From Bathymodiolus brooksi (lineage: Eukaryota; Mollusca; Bivalvia; Mytilida; Modiolidae), in NCBI GenBank assembly GCA_963680875.1, contig OY804580.1, positions 113,277,534 to 113,341,533 on the forward strand: 64,000 nt of DNA, written 5' to 3'. The notes beneath the pieces are model-generated. The model was not told the origin of the DNA and made no database searches. It saw only the letters and a list, made by a program, of their open reading frames with translations. Positions within the stretch are counted from its first letter, which is position 1; every line of letters begins with the position of its first letter. Made by a program: the position numbers and the translations under genes. Shown piece by piece: positions 1 to 12,600 of this stretch.

Positions 1-566
1 TCTCACATGACCACCAGATGAATTCTGATTGGATGGTTTAAACTAATATGACTAATACACTTATACACTACATTCAAGTAATAACATACATGTAAAACAA
101 AGGTTTTTATTTGATAGTGGTGGTTTTTAAGGGGAGTTTTTTTTTATTTTATTGTAATTAAAATTGATTTTTGAGAATAGAGAATAGAGAACTTGATTTT
201 GGCCAATACGATTGTTAAATTTATTAACCAATAAGAGAGCAGGAAAATATTCATTTTAGTGACTTTGGAAAACAGGAAAATTAAGTTTATAGCCAAACGG
301 AGTGTAGGAAAAGCAATTCATAATATTTGGCCAACTTAACTGCTAAATTATTTTCTAACAATTTTTTAATCAAAATGTAGGAGAACAAATTTGTTTTAGC
401 AACGGAATGTAAATAATTATTAGCCAATAGAAATGCAGGGGAACATATTATGATGTATTGCCAACATATAACAGCCAAATTGTTTTATCAATGAAATTTA
501 GATATTTAATAGCCAATAGGAATTTAGGAAATTAAACTAATGATTTTTTGACCAATAGAAATGCAG
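1..566. repeat. Intron part with degenerate repeat ending in a 3' splice site
   Basis: No coding sequence is seen. From about 225 to 566 a loose unit of about 50-70 bp recurs: gccaatag, then aaatgcag or aaatgtag, then a purine run (near 235, 300, 378, 433, 520 and 560). The last copy is the acceptor of the exon at 567. The copies are strongly diverged, so the repeat call is tentative. Confidence 0.45.
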
Positions 567-654
567 AAGAAAGATGAAGAAAGAATGGCACAAGAAAAGA
601 AAGTGAAGGTTCTTGACGAAGCCAAGAAACAACAGGAAGAGGGGAGATTATTAG
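567..654 (+). CDS. RABEP1-like: Rabaptin exon a (first exon in window)
   Basis: The acceptor is aatgcag ending at 566 and the donor is G/gtagaa at 655. The exon encodes a Lys/Glu-rich helix, [15 protein letters not shown] and onward, ending LL in phase 1. The charge pattern fits the region after the first coiled coil of rabaptin-5. An alternative acceptor two bases downstream (568-569 as AG) would shift the frame, so 566 is preferred. Identification rests mainly on phase continuity with the next exons. Confidence 0.75.
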
Positions 655-3600
655 GTAGAATCAAAATATATATTGAATATTATACATATATAATATTTAC
701 AATATGAACTAGTTCATTTCACTTTACATAGGAATAGAGGAATGATATTTTGGCTGTCTTCAAAACATTTATGTAATAATGATTACAGTATACAATAAAG
801 GATAGTTATCCTGCAATCTTTCTTCAGGAGTAGTTGTATAGAATTGACTATGCATATAGATTTTTTATGTTTTATACCCATTTTAAGCCTTTATTACGAC
901 ATCTTCAAGAAATGTCTTTGGAGGGGGACGAGGAGGAATTATGGCGTTTAACGCCACTTTCAACAATATATCAGTTATGTCTTGGTGATCAGTTTTATTG
1001 ATGGATGAAACGGAAGTACCTGGAGAAAACAACCGACCTGCCGCAAGTCACTGACAAACTTTATCACATAATGTATTGCTTAAATCCAATTACCATACGG
1101 TCATGACCACGACCGCCCCTTAAATGTCTTGGTATTATGACTTATGACGCATCATTATTATAAATTTGTATACATTTTCACAGGAATAATAATTTTTTCC
1201 TGTACAATGCTTTGTAAACAAGCAGAAATATGAGGTCTTCAAACACTTTAAATAAGTGTTTGAAGACCTCATATTTCTGCTTGTTTCAAAGCCTTGTACA
1301 GGAAAAAATTATTATCCCTGTGAAAATGTATATATATATGCACATGTATTGTATATTTTTTTGGTATCATTTTGGGTTTGTCATATTTATCTTCACTTTC
1401 AGCTCTATTGTAATTACTGGAAGTAAAAAAGTGGTCCATGTGTGATAGCTTTCAGCTTAATTTATCCTGGAAAACTTGAATACTTGAAAAATCATCAGTT
1501 TCTTGGATTTTGATATAAAGAGGATCCATTTATTCAAAGCTTCTTTTTTTGTATATTAACCTGAAACATTACACCCTAACTTTGAATTGCTATTATCTCC
1601 CCTTACAAAGCAAAGTATTCTGGGATAGCTTTAATGACAATTATTAAATCCAATGATGTATATTTCCCATCAATTAATTTCTATTATCTCTTGTAGAAAC
1701 TTACATTGGTAGACAATGTTATTCAAATTCTTCTCAAGGTATACATATATGATATATATTCCCTGCTGGTTAATGGATATGATAACAATATCAGTATAAC
1801 TTCACTAATGTGAAAAACAATATCTGTGCTTGGTCTGTGGGATTTATTTGTACGATGTCTTTGCATAAATGTTAATTTCTTAGAATGCTACTGGCATGGC
1901 ATGGTATGAATTTGTTTGCTTGTACATTATATCAAGGATCATATTATGATTATTTACAGTTTTAGGGTATTATCCTGAAAGATATTGCGATTATGTCGTG
2001 GTATTATTTCGGGTTTGTCACTTTCAGCTCTATTGTAATTACCAGAAGTAAAAAAGTGGTCCATGTGTGATAGCTTTCAGCTTAATTCATCCTGGATAAC
2101 TTGAATACTTGAAAAATCATCAGTTTCTTGGATTTTGATATAAAGAGGATCCATTTATTCAAAACTTCTTTTTTTTTAGAATAAAATTAACAGTAATTTT
2201 AGCATTCACTTATACCAAATAAATAGATTCATTATGATTTTGTTGGCTTTACATATGCACACCATTATCTTTTTAAATTGAATTTTTCTAAGTTTCACTA
2301 ATTTTATGCAGTTCGATATTAAAATGGTAAAGCCAGTATATTCTTCTCATCAGATGAAAAACACAAATAAGAAGAAGACAAAGCAAAACTAAATAACAAT
2401 TTAGGTATAATAAATAACAATATAGGTATAATAAATAACAACATAGGTATAATAAATAACAATATAGGTATAATAAATAACAATATAGGTATAATAAATG
2501 ACAGTATAGGTATAATAAATAACAATATAGGTATAATAAATAACAATATAGGTATAATAAATAACAATATAGGTATAATAAATAACAATATAGGTATAAT
2601 AAATAACAATATAGGTATAATAAATAACAATATAGGTATAATAAATAACAATATAGATATAATAAATAACAGTATAGGTATAATAAATAACAATATAGGT
2701 ATAATAAATAACAATATAGGTATAATAAATAACAATATAGGTATAATAAATAACAATATAGGTATAATAAATAACAATATAGGTATAATAAATAATAATA
2801 TAGGTATAATAAATAACAATATAGGTATAATAAATAACAATATAGGTATAATAAATAACAATATAGGTATAATAAATAACAATATAGGTATAATAAATAA
2901 CAATATAGGTATAATAAATAATAATATAGGTATAATAAATAATAATATAGGTATAATAAATAACAATATAGGTATAATAAATAACAATATAGGTATAATA
3001 AATAACAATATAGGTATATAATAAATAATAATATAGGTATAATAAATAATAATATAGGTATAATAAATAACAATATAGGTATGATAAATAATAATATAGG
3101 TATAATAAATAACAATATAAGTATAATAAATAACAATATAGGTAAAATGAATAACCATATAGGTATAATAAATAACAATTTAGGTATAATAAATAATAAT
3201 ATATGCATAATAAATAATAATATAGGTATAATAAAAACAATATAGGTATAATAAATAATAATATAGGTATAATAAATAACAATATAGGTATAATAAGTAA
3301 TAATATAGGTATAATAAATAACAATATAGGTATAATAAATAACAGTATAGGTATACTAAATAACAATATAGGTATAATAAATAATATAGGTATAGTAAAT
3401 AACAATATAGGTATAATAAATAACAATATAGGTATAATACATAACAGTATAGGTATAATAAATAATATAGGTATAATAAATAACAATATAGGTATAATAA
3501 ATAACAATATAGGTATACTAAATAACAATATAGGTATAATAAATAATATAGGTATAATAAATAACAATATAGGTATAATGAATAATAATATAGGTATAAT

Positions 3601-6600
3601 AAATAACAATATAGGTATAATAAATAATGATATAGGTATAATAAATAACAATATAGATATAATAAATAATAATATAGGTATAATAAATAATAATATAGGT
3701 ATAATAAATAATGATATAGGTATAATAAATAACAATTTAGGTATAATAAATAATAATATAGGTATAATAAATAACAATATAGGTATAATAAATAATAATA
3801 TAGGTATAATAAATAACAATATAGGTATAATAAATAACAATATAGGTATAATAAATAACAGTATAGGTATAATATAGATATAATAAATAATGATATAGGT
3901 ATAATAAATAACAGCATAGGTATAATAAATAACAATATAGGTATAATAAATAACAATATAGGTATAATAAATAACAGTATAGGTATAATAAATAATAATG
4001 TAGGTATAATAAATAATAATAATATAGGTATAATAAATAATAATATAGGTATAATAAATAACAATATAGGTATAATAAATAACAGTATAGGTATAATAAA
4101 TAACAATATAGGTATAATAAATAACAATATAGATATAATAAATAATAATATAGGTATAATAAATAATAATATAGGTGTAATAAATAATAATATAGGTATA
4201 ATAAATAACAGTATAGGTATAATAAATAATAATATAGGTATAATAAATAATAATATAGGTATAATAAATAATAATATAGGTATAATAAATAACAATATAG
4301 GTATAATAAATAATAATATAAGTATAAGAAATAACAATATAAGTATAATAAATAACAATATAGGTATAATAAATAACAATATAAGTATAATAAATAACAA
4401 TATAGGTATAATAAATAACAATATAGGTATAATAAATAACAATATAGGTATAATGAATAACAATATAGGTATAATAAATAACAATATAGGTATAATAAAT
4501 AACAATATAGGTATAATAAATAACAATACAGGTATAATAAATAACAATATAGGTATATAATAAATAATAATTAATTTATTTGATTACAGAAGCTTTGAAA
4601 AAGGCAGAAGAAGCATCAGAGGTAAGTTTTGTAATTTTATTTAACAATACATGTACTTTTGAAAAGAAAATGTAAGTTTGTATTCTATAGAAATACAGGA
4701 TTTTAACCATTAGATATAACCCATCTGATTCAAAACATTGTATCATTATGAAAAGAAAGTTTTTAATAGTGATGGCCAACCATTCCACCAATATCAACAA
4801 AACAAATAATAACCTCTCACCTAAAGAAAGTTTTTAACCGTGATGGCCAACCATTCCACCAATATCAACAAAACAAATAATAACCTCTCACCTTAGTGAT
4901 ACAAGATGTACTTTACGTGTTCATTAATAAATTCAAATTACCATTTGGATAAAACTTCAAAGTAAAGTAACATTTACTTTAGTTTCACATTGTAGGGAAC
5001 TGAACCAATAACAACTACACTGAGGCCAAAATATGTGTAACAATACTTGTGTATTTGGACTGTGATAGTTTTTGATGAATGAAACGTTTGAATGAATGTT
5101 GTGACATGATGTAGAACAATCTTTGACGTACAAAACTATTTTGAATATTAGTCTCACATTTTGACCAGTTCTTAAACCTCTTTTTAATTAAAAGCAGGTC
5201 ACATATTGAAAGTGGTGTTAGCTAAGATACATTTTCTCATGTTATTTGTCTTTTTTACATTAATTTTTTTGTTGTAGAAATTTAAAACAGCAGAAGCGAG
5301 GATGCAAGAAAAGTTAAAACAGCAATCTCAGAAAGATCGTTCAAATTCTCCCAATAATTCAATGGATGCAAATGACACAGATGATTACAAGTCAATACTG
5401 GATGCTTCTAGTTTACAAGAAGGAGATTCATTTTTAGACAGTCGCGTGTTAGGAACTCAATCTTCTGAAGAATTCGACGGACTACGTGTGCAAATTAGTC
5501 CAGAAAAAGTCCTTAATTTGCCATACCTATCTCAGGCTCAAACAAAGGCACTTACAGGTAAAACATATAGTCCAGAAAAAGTCCTTTATTTGCCATACCT
5601 ATCTCAGGCTCAAACAAAGGCACTTACAGGTAAAACATATAGTCCAGAAAAAGTCCTTAATTTGCCATACCTATCTCAGGCTCAAGCAAAGGCACTTACA
5701 GGTAAAACATATAGTCCAGAAAAAGTCCTTAATTTGCCATACCTATCTCAGGCTCCAACAAAAGGCACTTACAGGTAAAACATATAGTCCAGAAAAAGTC
5801 CTTAATTTGCCATACCTATCTCAGGCTCAAGCAAAGGCACTTACAGGTAAAACATATAGTCCAGAAAAAGTCCTTAATTTCAGACTTCATTCAGTTCACA
5901 AGTAACATGACCCAATGTACACTTTTATGAACTCCTTCAAAATCATATTTAATCCTATGCTAATGTATTGAATTAATAGATGCCATCTGATTTTTGCAGA
6001 TACTTTTACAGTCACTGACTTTGATAGTACAGTGGAACTTGTGCAATCCGACACCTGACTTTTCCAACCTCCTGTGACATCCGACTAAACTTTATGGTTC
6101 CAAAGTATTTCTGTTAAATAAAATAAAACCTGAGTATTCTGACATCCTGTCCAATCCGACACATTTCCCTGGTCTCTTGGTGTGTCGGATTAGACAGCTT
6201 CCACTGTATTTTATGAAATGTTAAGTTTGATATCAGTTGTTCAAAATGTAATATTCCCTAGTCCATCATATGTGATTGATACCTCCATATCAGACACCAG
6301 TGTCATTTTTATCACTCCCACCATTGACAGATTAGCATAGATGCCAACCATTACGATTTTTCCGTAATTTTTCCAAATTTCGGGCCAAAATTACGGTGTT
6401 ACGGTCAACAGTCTACTTGTTACAGATTTCCGATTATTGACGGCCCGGGACCGTTTCCCATTTAAATATCATTGTCTGTTAAAATCGCATAAAGATAAGT
6501 GCTCGAGGGATTCCGATTATTAAATACTTTTGGGTTTCTCTGGACTATCTATAGTAGAAAACGATCTATCCATTTTTTGTTCGATCCTGAGTAGTTAATG

Positions 6601-9600
6601 AACGCAGCACGTTTTTGTCAATTTCATGATGTCTGAGGGAACAAGTGAAGCTTCTGCAGCGAAGAAAAGGAAACTGGGACAACAAATATTGTATTGAGTT
6701 CCCTTGACTTATGAAATCGACACAGGAACATTATGGCCTATTGCAAATATTGCAAACAAGACTTTTCCATTCAGCACGGTGGTCGGAATGATTGTCGGCA
6801 CCACAATGTAGTACGATTATGGTAAAATTTTATGAAAAATTATGATTACTGAAAAAAATCACAAATTACTGACATCTCAAATTTGTCTTACTGATTGCAC
6901 CAAAAAGGGGTTGGCATCTATGGATTAGGGAAATATCGTCATATATCAACACTTTTGTACAGTGAAACCTGTCTTAACCAAACCATCTTGGGATCAAACT
7001 TGTTTATAAAGATTAAATTAACAAAAAATTCCTTCATGGGGACTTTATTTAAAACTAGGTTTATGCAGGATACCGGTTTATTCAAGGTTTGGTTTTTTAG
7101 ACAGATTTCATTGGAAGGGAAATAACTCTTTCAATAAATTGATTTGTTTAGATCCTACTCCAGAACTACAGTTACGGCAGTCATTGGTAGCCTCAGCCAA
7201 GATGAAAGTGGACAGAATCTCATCTGATGGTAAAAGACTTGTAGGGCAGAAAGAATGGAACCTTCTTCAGCAACAGGTCAGTTAAAGGTTATTTGAGGGT
7301 CAAATTTGAAGGTCATGTGAGGGTCACATTTGAAGGTCATATGAGAGTCACATTTGAAGGTCATGTGAGAGTCACATTTGAAGGTCCTGTGAGAGCCACA
7401 TTTGAAGGTCATATAAAAGTCACATTTGAAGGTCATATCAGAGTCACATTTGATGGTCATATTAGAGTCACATTTAAAGATCATATGAGTTTCATTTGAA
7501 AGTCATATGAGAGTCACATTTGAAGATCATGCGAGAGTCATACTTGAATATCGTACGAGAATCATATTTGATTGCTGTTGAATGCCAACTGTAGCAATAT
7601 TTCAGTTATATGAATCACATTTGAAAGTCATACAAGAGTCACATTTTAAGTTCATACGAGAGTCACATTTAAAGGTCATACGAGAGTCCCACTCAAAGAT
7701 CATATGAGAGTCACATTGGAAGGCCCTAGATATAAATGATTTTCCTTATTTCAGTTAAAAGAAGCTAGAGAGAAACTAGGTAAACCATGTGATATGTGTA
7801 ATAATTATGAAGACCAACTTCAGAACATTCAAGACGATCTTAAGAAAGAACAAGTTAGAGCCAAATCTTTTGAGAGAAATCTTAACAGTGAGATACAGAT
7901 GGCAGAAAATCAACAGAAATATATAGCAGAGTTGGAAGAGAGTCTGAAGAACACAGTGTCAAATTCTGATGAACAGGTAGGCAGTTGACCTTTGTTGTGT
8001 TTTAAGTTCAAGAGGGCCTGGGTGGCTCAATGAGTTAGGTAGTTGGATTACCTAGCAACTCATACAAGTCTATAATCAATACGGCGTGGGTTTGTGGCCG
8101 ACTTTGTAAATTGCAAAAAGGGTGCACTCGACTCGCAGCCGCAAGTGATAAAGTTTACCAGTTACTTGCCCAATGCCGGTGGTTCTCTCCATGATATAGC
8201 TGAAAGTGGCACTAAACATCAAATCAAATCAAATTAAATCAAAATTCAAGGTACAAATGATATTTTGCTTGAGTTAAAAAATGTTTGTATTTCCTTCATT
8301 TATAATTGATATTTTTGTTTTAGATCTCAAGTCTCCTGAATAAATTACAAGACTGTGAAAAATATATAGAAGAAATGAAGCAACAATTTACACAGTCACA
8401 AGTTGATCTTAGAGACATGATGGTAGGTAGTCAATTAAAAAACATGTATTATACTAATGCAAATTATACAATTTTAAAACCATTCATTTAATCTTTAATT
8501 ATTACAGTGAAACAAGCCAGTCAAAGCGAAACACACTGAAGCATATTTTAATCCACTGCATAGATGTGGTTGATATTCGTCAGACATTCTGTAACATCAA
8601 CGCTTTATTTGATTTATTTACGAATGTCTCCGGCGACATAATTTTTTAATTTATAAGAGAAATTAATTTATATACCAAAATATAAATTGAAAACAAATCC
8701 CCTCAATTCAAAAATTGTTATTAGTAATTTTTTGCTAGTCAGAGCTGAAATGGAAGGTTAATACAGAGTATATTGAGTAAAAAGTGTGGAAAGTGTTTTT
8801 ATACAATACTGTCACTAAAAGTTTTAAGCAAATTTTTAGAATACTGAATTTTTTTTTCCATGTTTACAAACCATGAATAACAATGACTCGCAGGGAGGAA
8901 ATTTCATGACGTATACCTTATATTTATCACTCTTAGAGAAAAAGTTTCATGACGTGTACCTTATATTTATCACTCTTAGAGAAAAAGTTTCATGATGTGT
9001 ACCTTATATTTTACAGAAATCATTAACAGAAAATTTCATGATGTGTACCTTATATTTTACAGAAATCATTAACAGAAAATTTCATGATGTGTACCTTATA
9101 TTTTACAGAAATCATTAACAGAAAATTTCATGATGTGTACCTTATATTTTACACTCTTAGAGAGAAAATTTCATGACATATATACCTTATATATTTTACA
9201 GAAATCATTGACAGCATCAAGAGAAGAAGTTCAGATAGAGGTCAGTACTAAAAACGTAGATATCAAATATAGAATTACCGTCATCAGGTACGCTCAGAAT
9301 TACCGTCATCAGGTACGCTCAGAATTACCGTCATCAGGTACGCTCAGAATTACCGTCATCGGGTACACTCAGAATTACCGTCATCAGGTATTCTCAGAAT
9401 TACCGTCATCAGGTACACTCAGAATTACCGTCATCAGGTACACTCAGAATTACCATCATCAGGTACGCTCAGAATTACTGTCATCAGGTACACTCAGAAT
9501 TACCGTCATCAGGTACACTCAGAATTACTGTCTTCAGGTACACTCAGAATTACCGTCATCAGGTACACTCAGAATTACTGTCATCAGGTACACTCAGAAT

Positions 9601-12600
9601 TACTGTCATCAGGTACACTCAGAATTACTGTCATCAGGTACACTCAGAATTACCGTCATCAGGTACACTCAGAATTACCGTCATCAGGTACACTCAGAAT
9701 TACCGTCATCAGGTACACTCAGAATTACCGTCATCAGGTACACTCAGAATTACCGTCATCAGGTACGCTCAGAATTACTGTCATCAGGTACACTCAGAAT
9801 TACCGTCATCAGGTACACTCAGAATTACCGTCATCAGGTACACTCAGAATTACCGTCATCAGGTACACTCAGAATTACTGTCTTCAGGTACACTCAGAAT
9901 TACTGTCATCAGGTACACTCAGAATTACCGTCATCAGGTACACTCAGAATTACCGTCATCAGGTACACTCAGAATTACTGTCTTTAGGTACACTCAGAAT
10001 TACCGTCATCAGGTACACTCAGAATTACCGTCTTCAGGTACACTCAGAATTACTGTCATCAGGTACACTCAGAATTACCGTCATCAGGTACACTCAGAAT
10101 TACTGTCATCAGGTACACTCAGAATTACTGTCTTCAGGTACACTCAGAATTACTGTCATCAGGTACACTCAGAATTACCGTCATCAGGTACACTCAGAAT
10201 TACCATCATCAGGTACACTCAGAATTACTGTCATCAGGTACACTCAGAATTACTGTCATCAGGTACGCTCAGAGCCAAAATATATGAAAACCAAACAATT
10301 AAAAAGCCTTTGGGAGCACGAAAACCAATGACCTAATTGTCTTTAAATGTATGGAATTAGAAAATTGACTGCATTCTTTTGTGCTTTAACATGAATAGGG
10401 GTGTAAAACTAACTACCAAAGCACATTTTGTTTGTATGAAGCACAGGAATGTACCTTATACTATAATGATCAGCATGGTCTTTACTTTATTACTACATTA
10501 TAAAATTACATATCACCACTAAAGTTGCTGGTTGTATTCCTGACTGTGACAAGATGTACTCAAAATAACTTTGTTTGATAAAGTTTGTCAGTGAATTGTT
10601 GTGGGTCAGACTGCCACTATATTACTGAAATACAGTCAAACCTGTATATAAAGGCCACTCAAGAGAACCTGAAAATATGGCCTTTATGAGCAGTTGCCCT
10701 TTATATACAGGTTAAAATTATACACCCTGTTCATTAATGAGGAAAATGAGACTACCCTTTATAGACTATGATGTGTTATATAGAGGTGCCCTTTATAGAC
10801 TATGATGTGTTATATAGAGGTGCCCTTTATAGACTATGATGTGTTATATAGAGGTGCCCTTTATAGACTATGATGTTTTATATAGAGGTGCCCTTTATAG
10901 ACTATGATGTGTTATATAGAGGTGCCCTTTATAGAGTATGATGTGTTATATAGAGGTGCCCTTTATAGACTATGATGTGTTATATAGAGGTGCCCTTTAT
11001 AGACTATGATGTTTTATATAGAGGTGCCCTTTATAGACTATGATGTGTTATATAGAGGTGCCCTTTATAGAGTATGATGTGTTATATAGAGGTGCCCTTT
11101 ATAGACTATGATGTGTTATATAGAAGTGCCCTTTATAGACAGTGATGTGTTATATAGAGGTGCCCTTTATAGACTATGATGTGTTATATAGAGGTGCCCT
11201 TTATAGACTATGATGTGTTATATAGAGGTGCCCTTTATAGACTATGATGTGTTATATAGAGGTGCCCTTTATAGACAGTGATGTGTTATATAGAGGTGCC
11301 CTTTATAGACTATGATGTGTTATATAGAGGTGCCCTTTATAGACTATGATGTGTTATATAGAGGTGTCCTTTATAGACTATGATGTGTTATATAGAGGTG
11401 CCCTTTATAGACTATGATGTGTTATATAGAGGTGCCCTTTATAGACTATGATGTGTTATATAGAGGTGCCCTTTATAGACTATGATGTGTTATATAGAGG
11501 TGCCCTTTATAGACTATGATGTGTTATATAGAGGTGCCCTTTATAGACTATGATGTGTTATATAGAGGTGCCCTTTATAGACTATGATGTGTTATATAGA
11601 GGTGCCCTTTATAGACTATGATGTGTTATATAGAGGTGCCCTTTATAGAGTATGATGTGTTATATAGAGGTGCCCTTTATAGACTATGATCTGTTATATA
11701 GAGGTGCCCTTTATAGACTATGATGTGTTATATAGAGGTGCCCTTTATAGACTATGATGTGTTATATAGAGGTGCCCTTTATAGACTATGATGTGTTATA
11801 TAGAAGTGCCCTTTATAGACAGTGATGTGTTATATAGAGGTGCCCTTTATAGACTATGATGTGTTATATAGAGGTGCCCTTTATAGACTATGATGTGTTA
11901 TATAGAGGTGCCCTTTATAGACTATGATATGTTATATAGAGGTGCCCTTTATAGACTATGATGTGTTATATAGAGGTGCCCTTTATAGACTGATGTGTTA
12001 TATAGAGGTGCCCTTTATAGACTATGATGTGTTATATAGAGGTGCCCTTTATAGACTATGATGTGTTATATAGAGGTGCCCTTTATAGACAGTGATGTGT
12101 TATATAGAGGTGTCCTTTATAGACAGTGATGTGTTATATAGAGGTGCCCTTTATAGACTGATGTGTTATATAGAGGTGCCCTTTATAGACTATGATGTGC
12201 TATATAGAGGTGCCCTTTATAGACAGTGATGTGTTATATAGAGGTGTCCTTTATAGACAGTGATGTGTTATATAGAGGTGCCCTTTATAGACTATGATGT
12301 GTTATATAGAGGTGCCCTTTATAGACTATGATGTGTTATATAGAGGTGCCCTTTATAGACTATGATGTGTTATATAGAGGTGCCCTTTATAGACTATGAT
12401 GTGTTATATAGAGGTGCCCTTTACAGACTATGATGTGTTATATAGAGGTGCCCTTTATAGACTATGATGTGTTATATAGAGGTGCCCTTTATAGACAGTG
12501 ATGTGTTATATAGAGGTGCCCTTTATAGACTATGATGTGTTATATAGAGGTGCCCTTTATAGACTATGATGTGTTATATAGAGGTGCCCTTTATAGACTA

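Noticed and set aside
2288..4547. Long minus-strand ORFs of Leu/Ile/Phe/Tyr repeats resembling membrane proteins
   Set aside because: They are translations of the 21-bp minisatellite in frames that have no stop; no start context, no non-repeat domain.
9130..9987. 285-codon ORF with Arg/Thr/Tyr-rich repeats
   Set aside because: It reads intron sequence, passes through exon g in a shared frame and continues into the 25-bp array. Only the 39-nt exon is supported.
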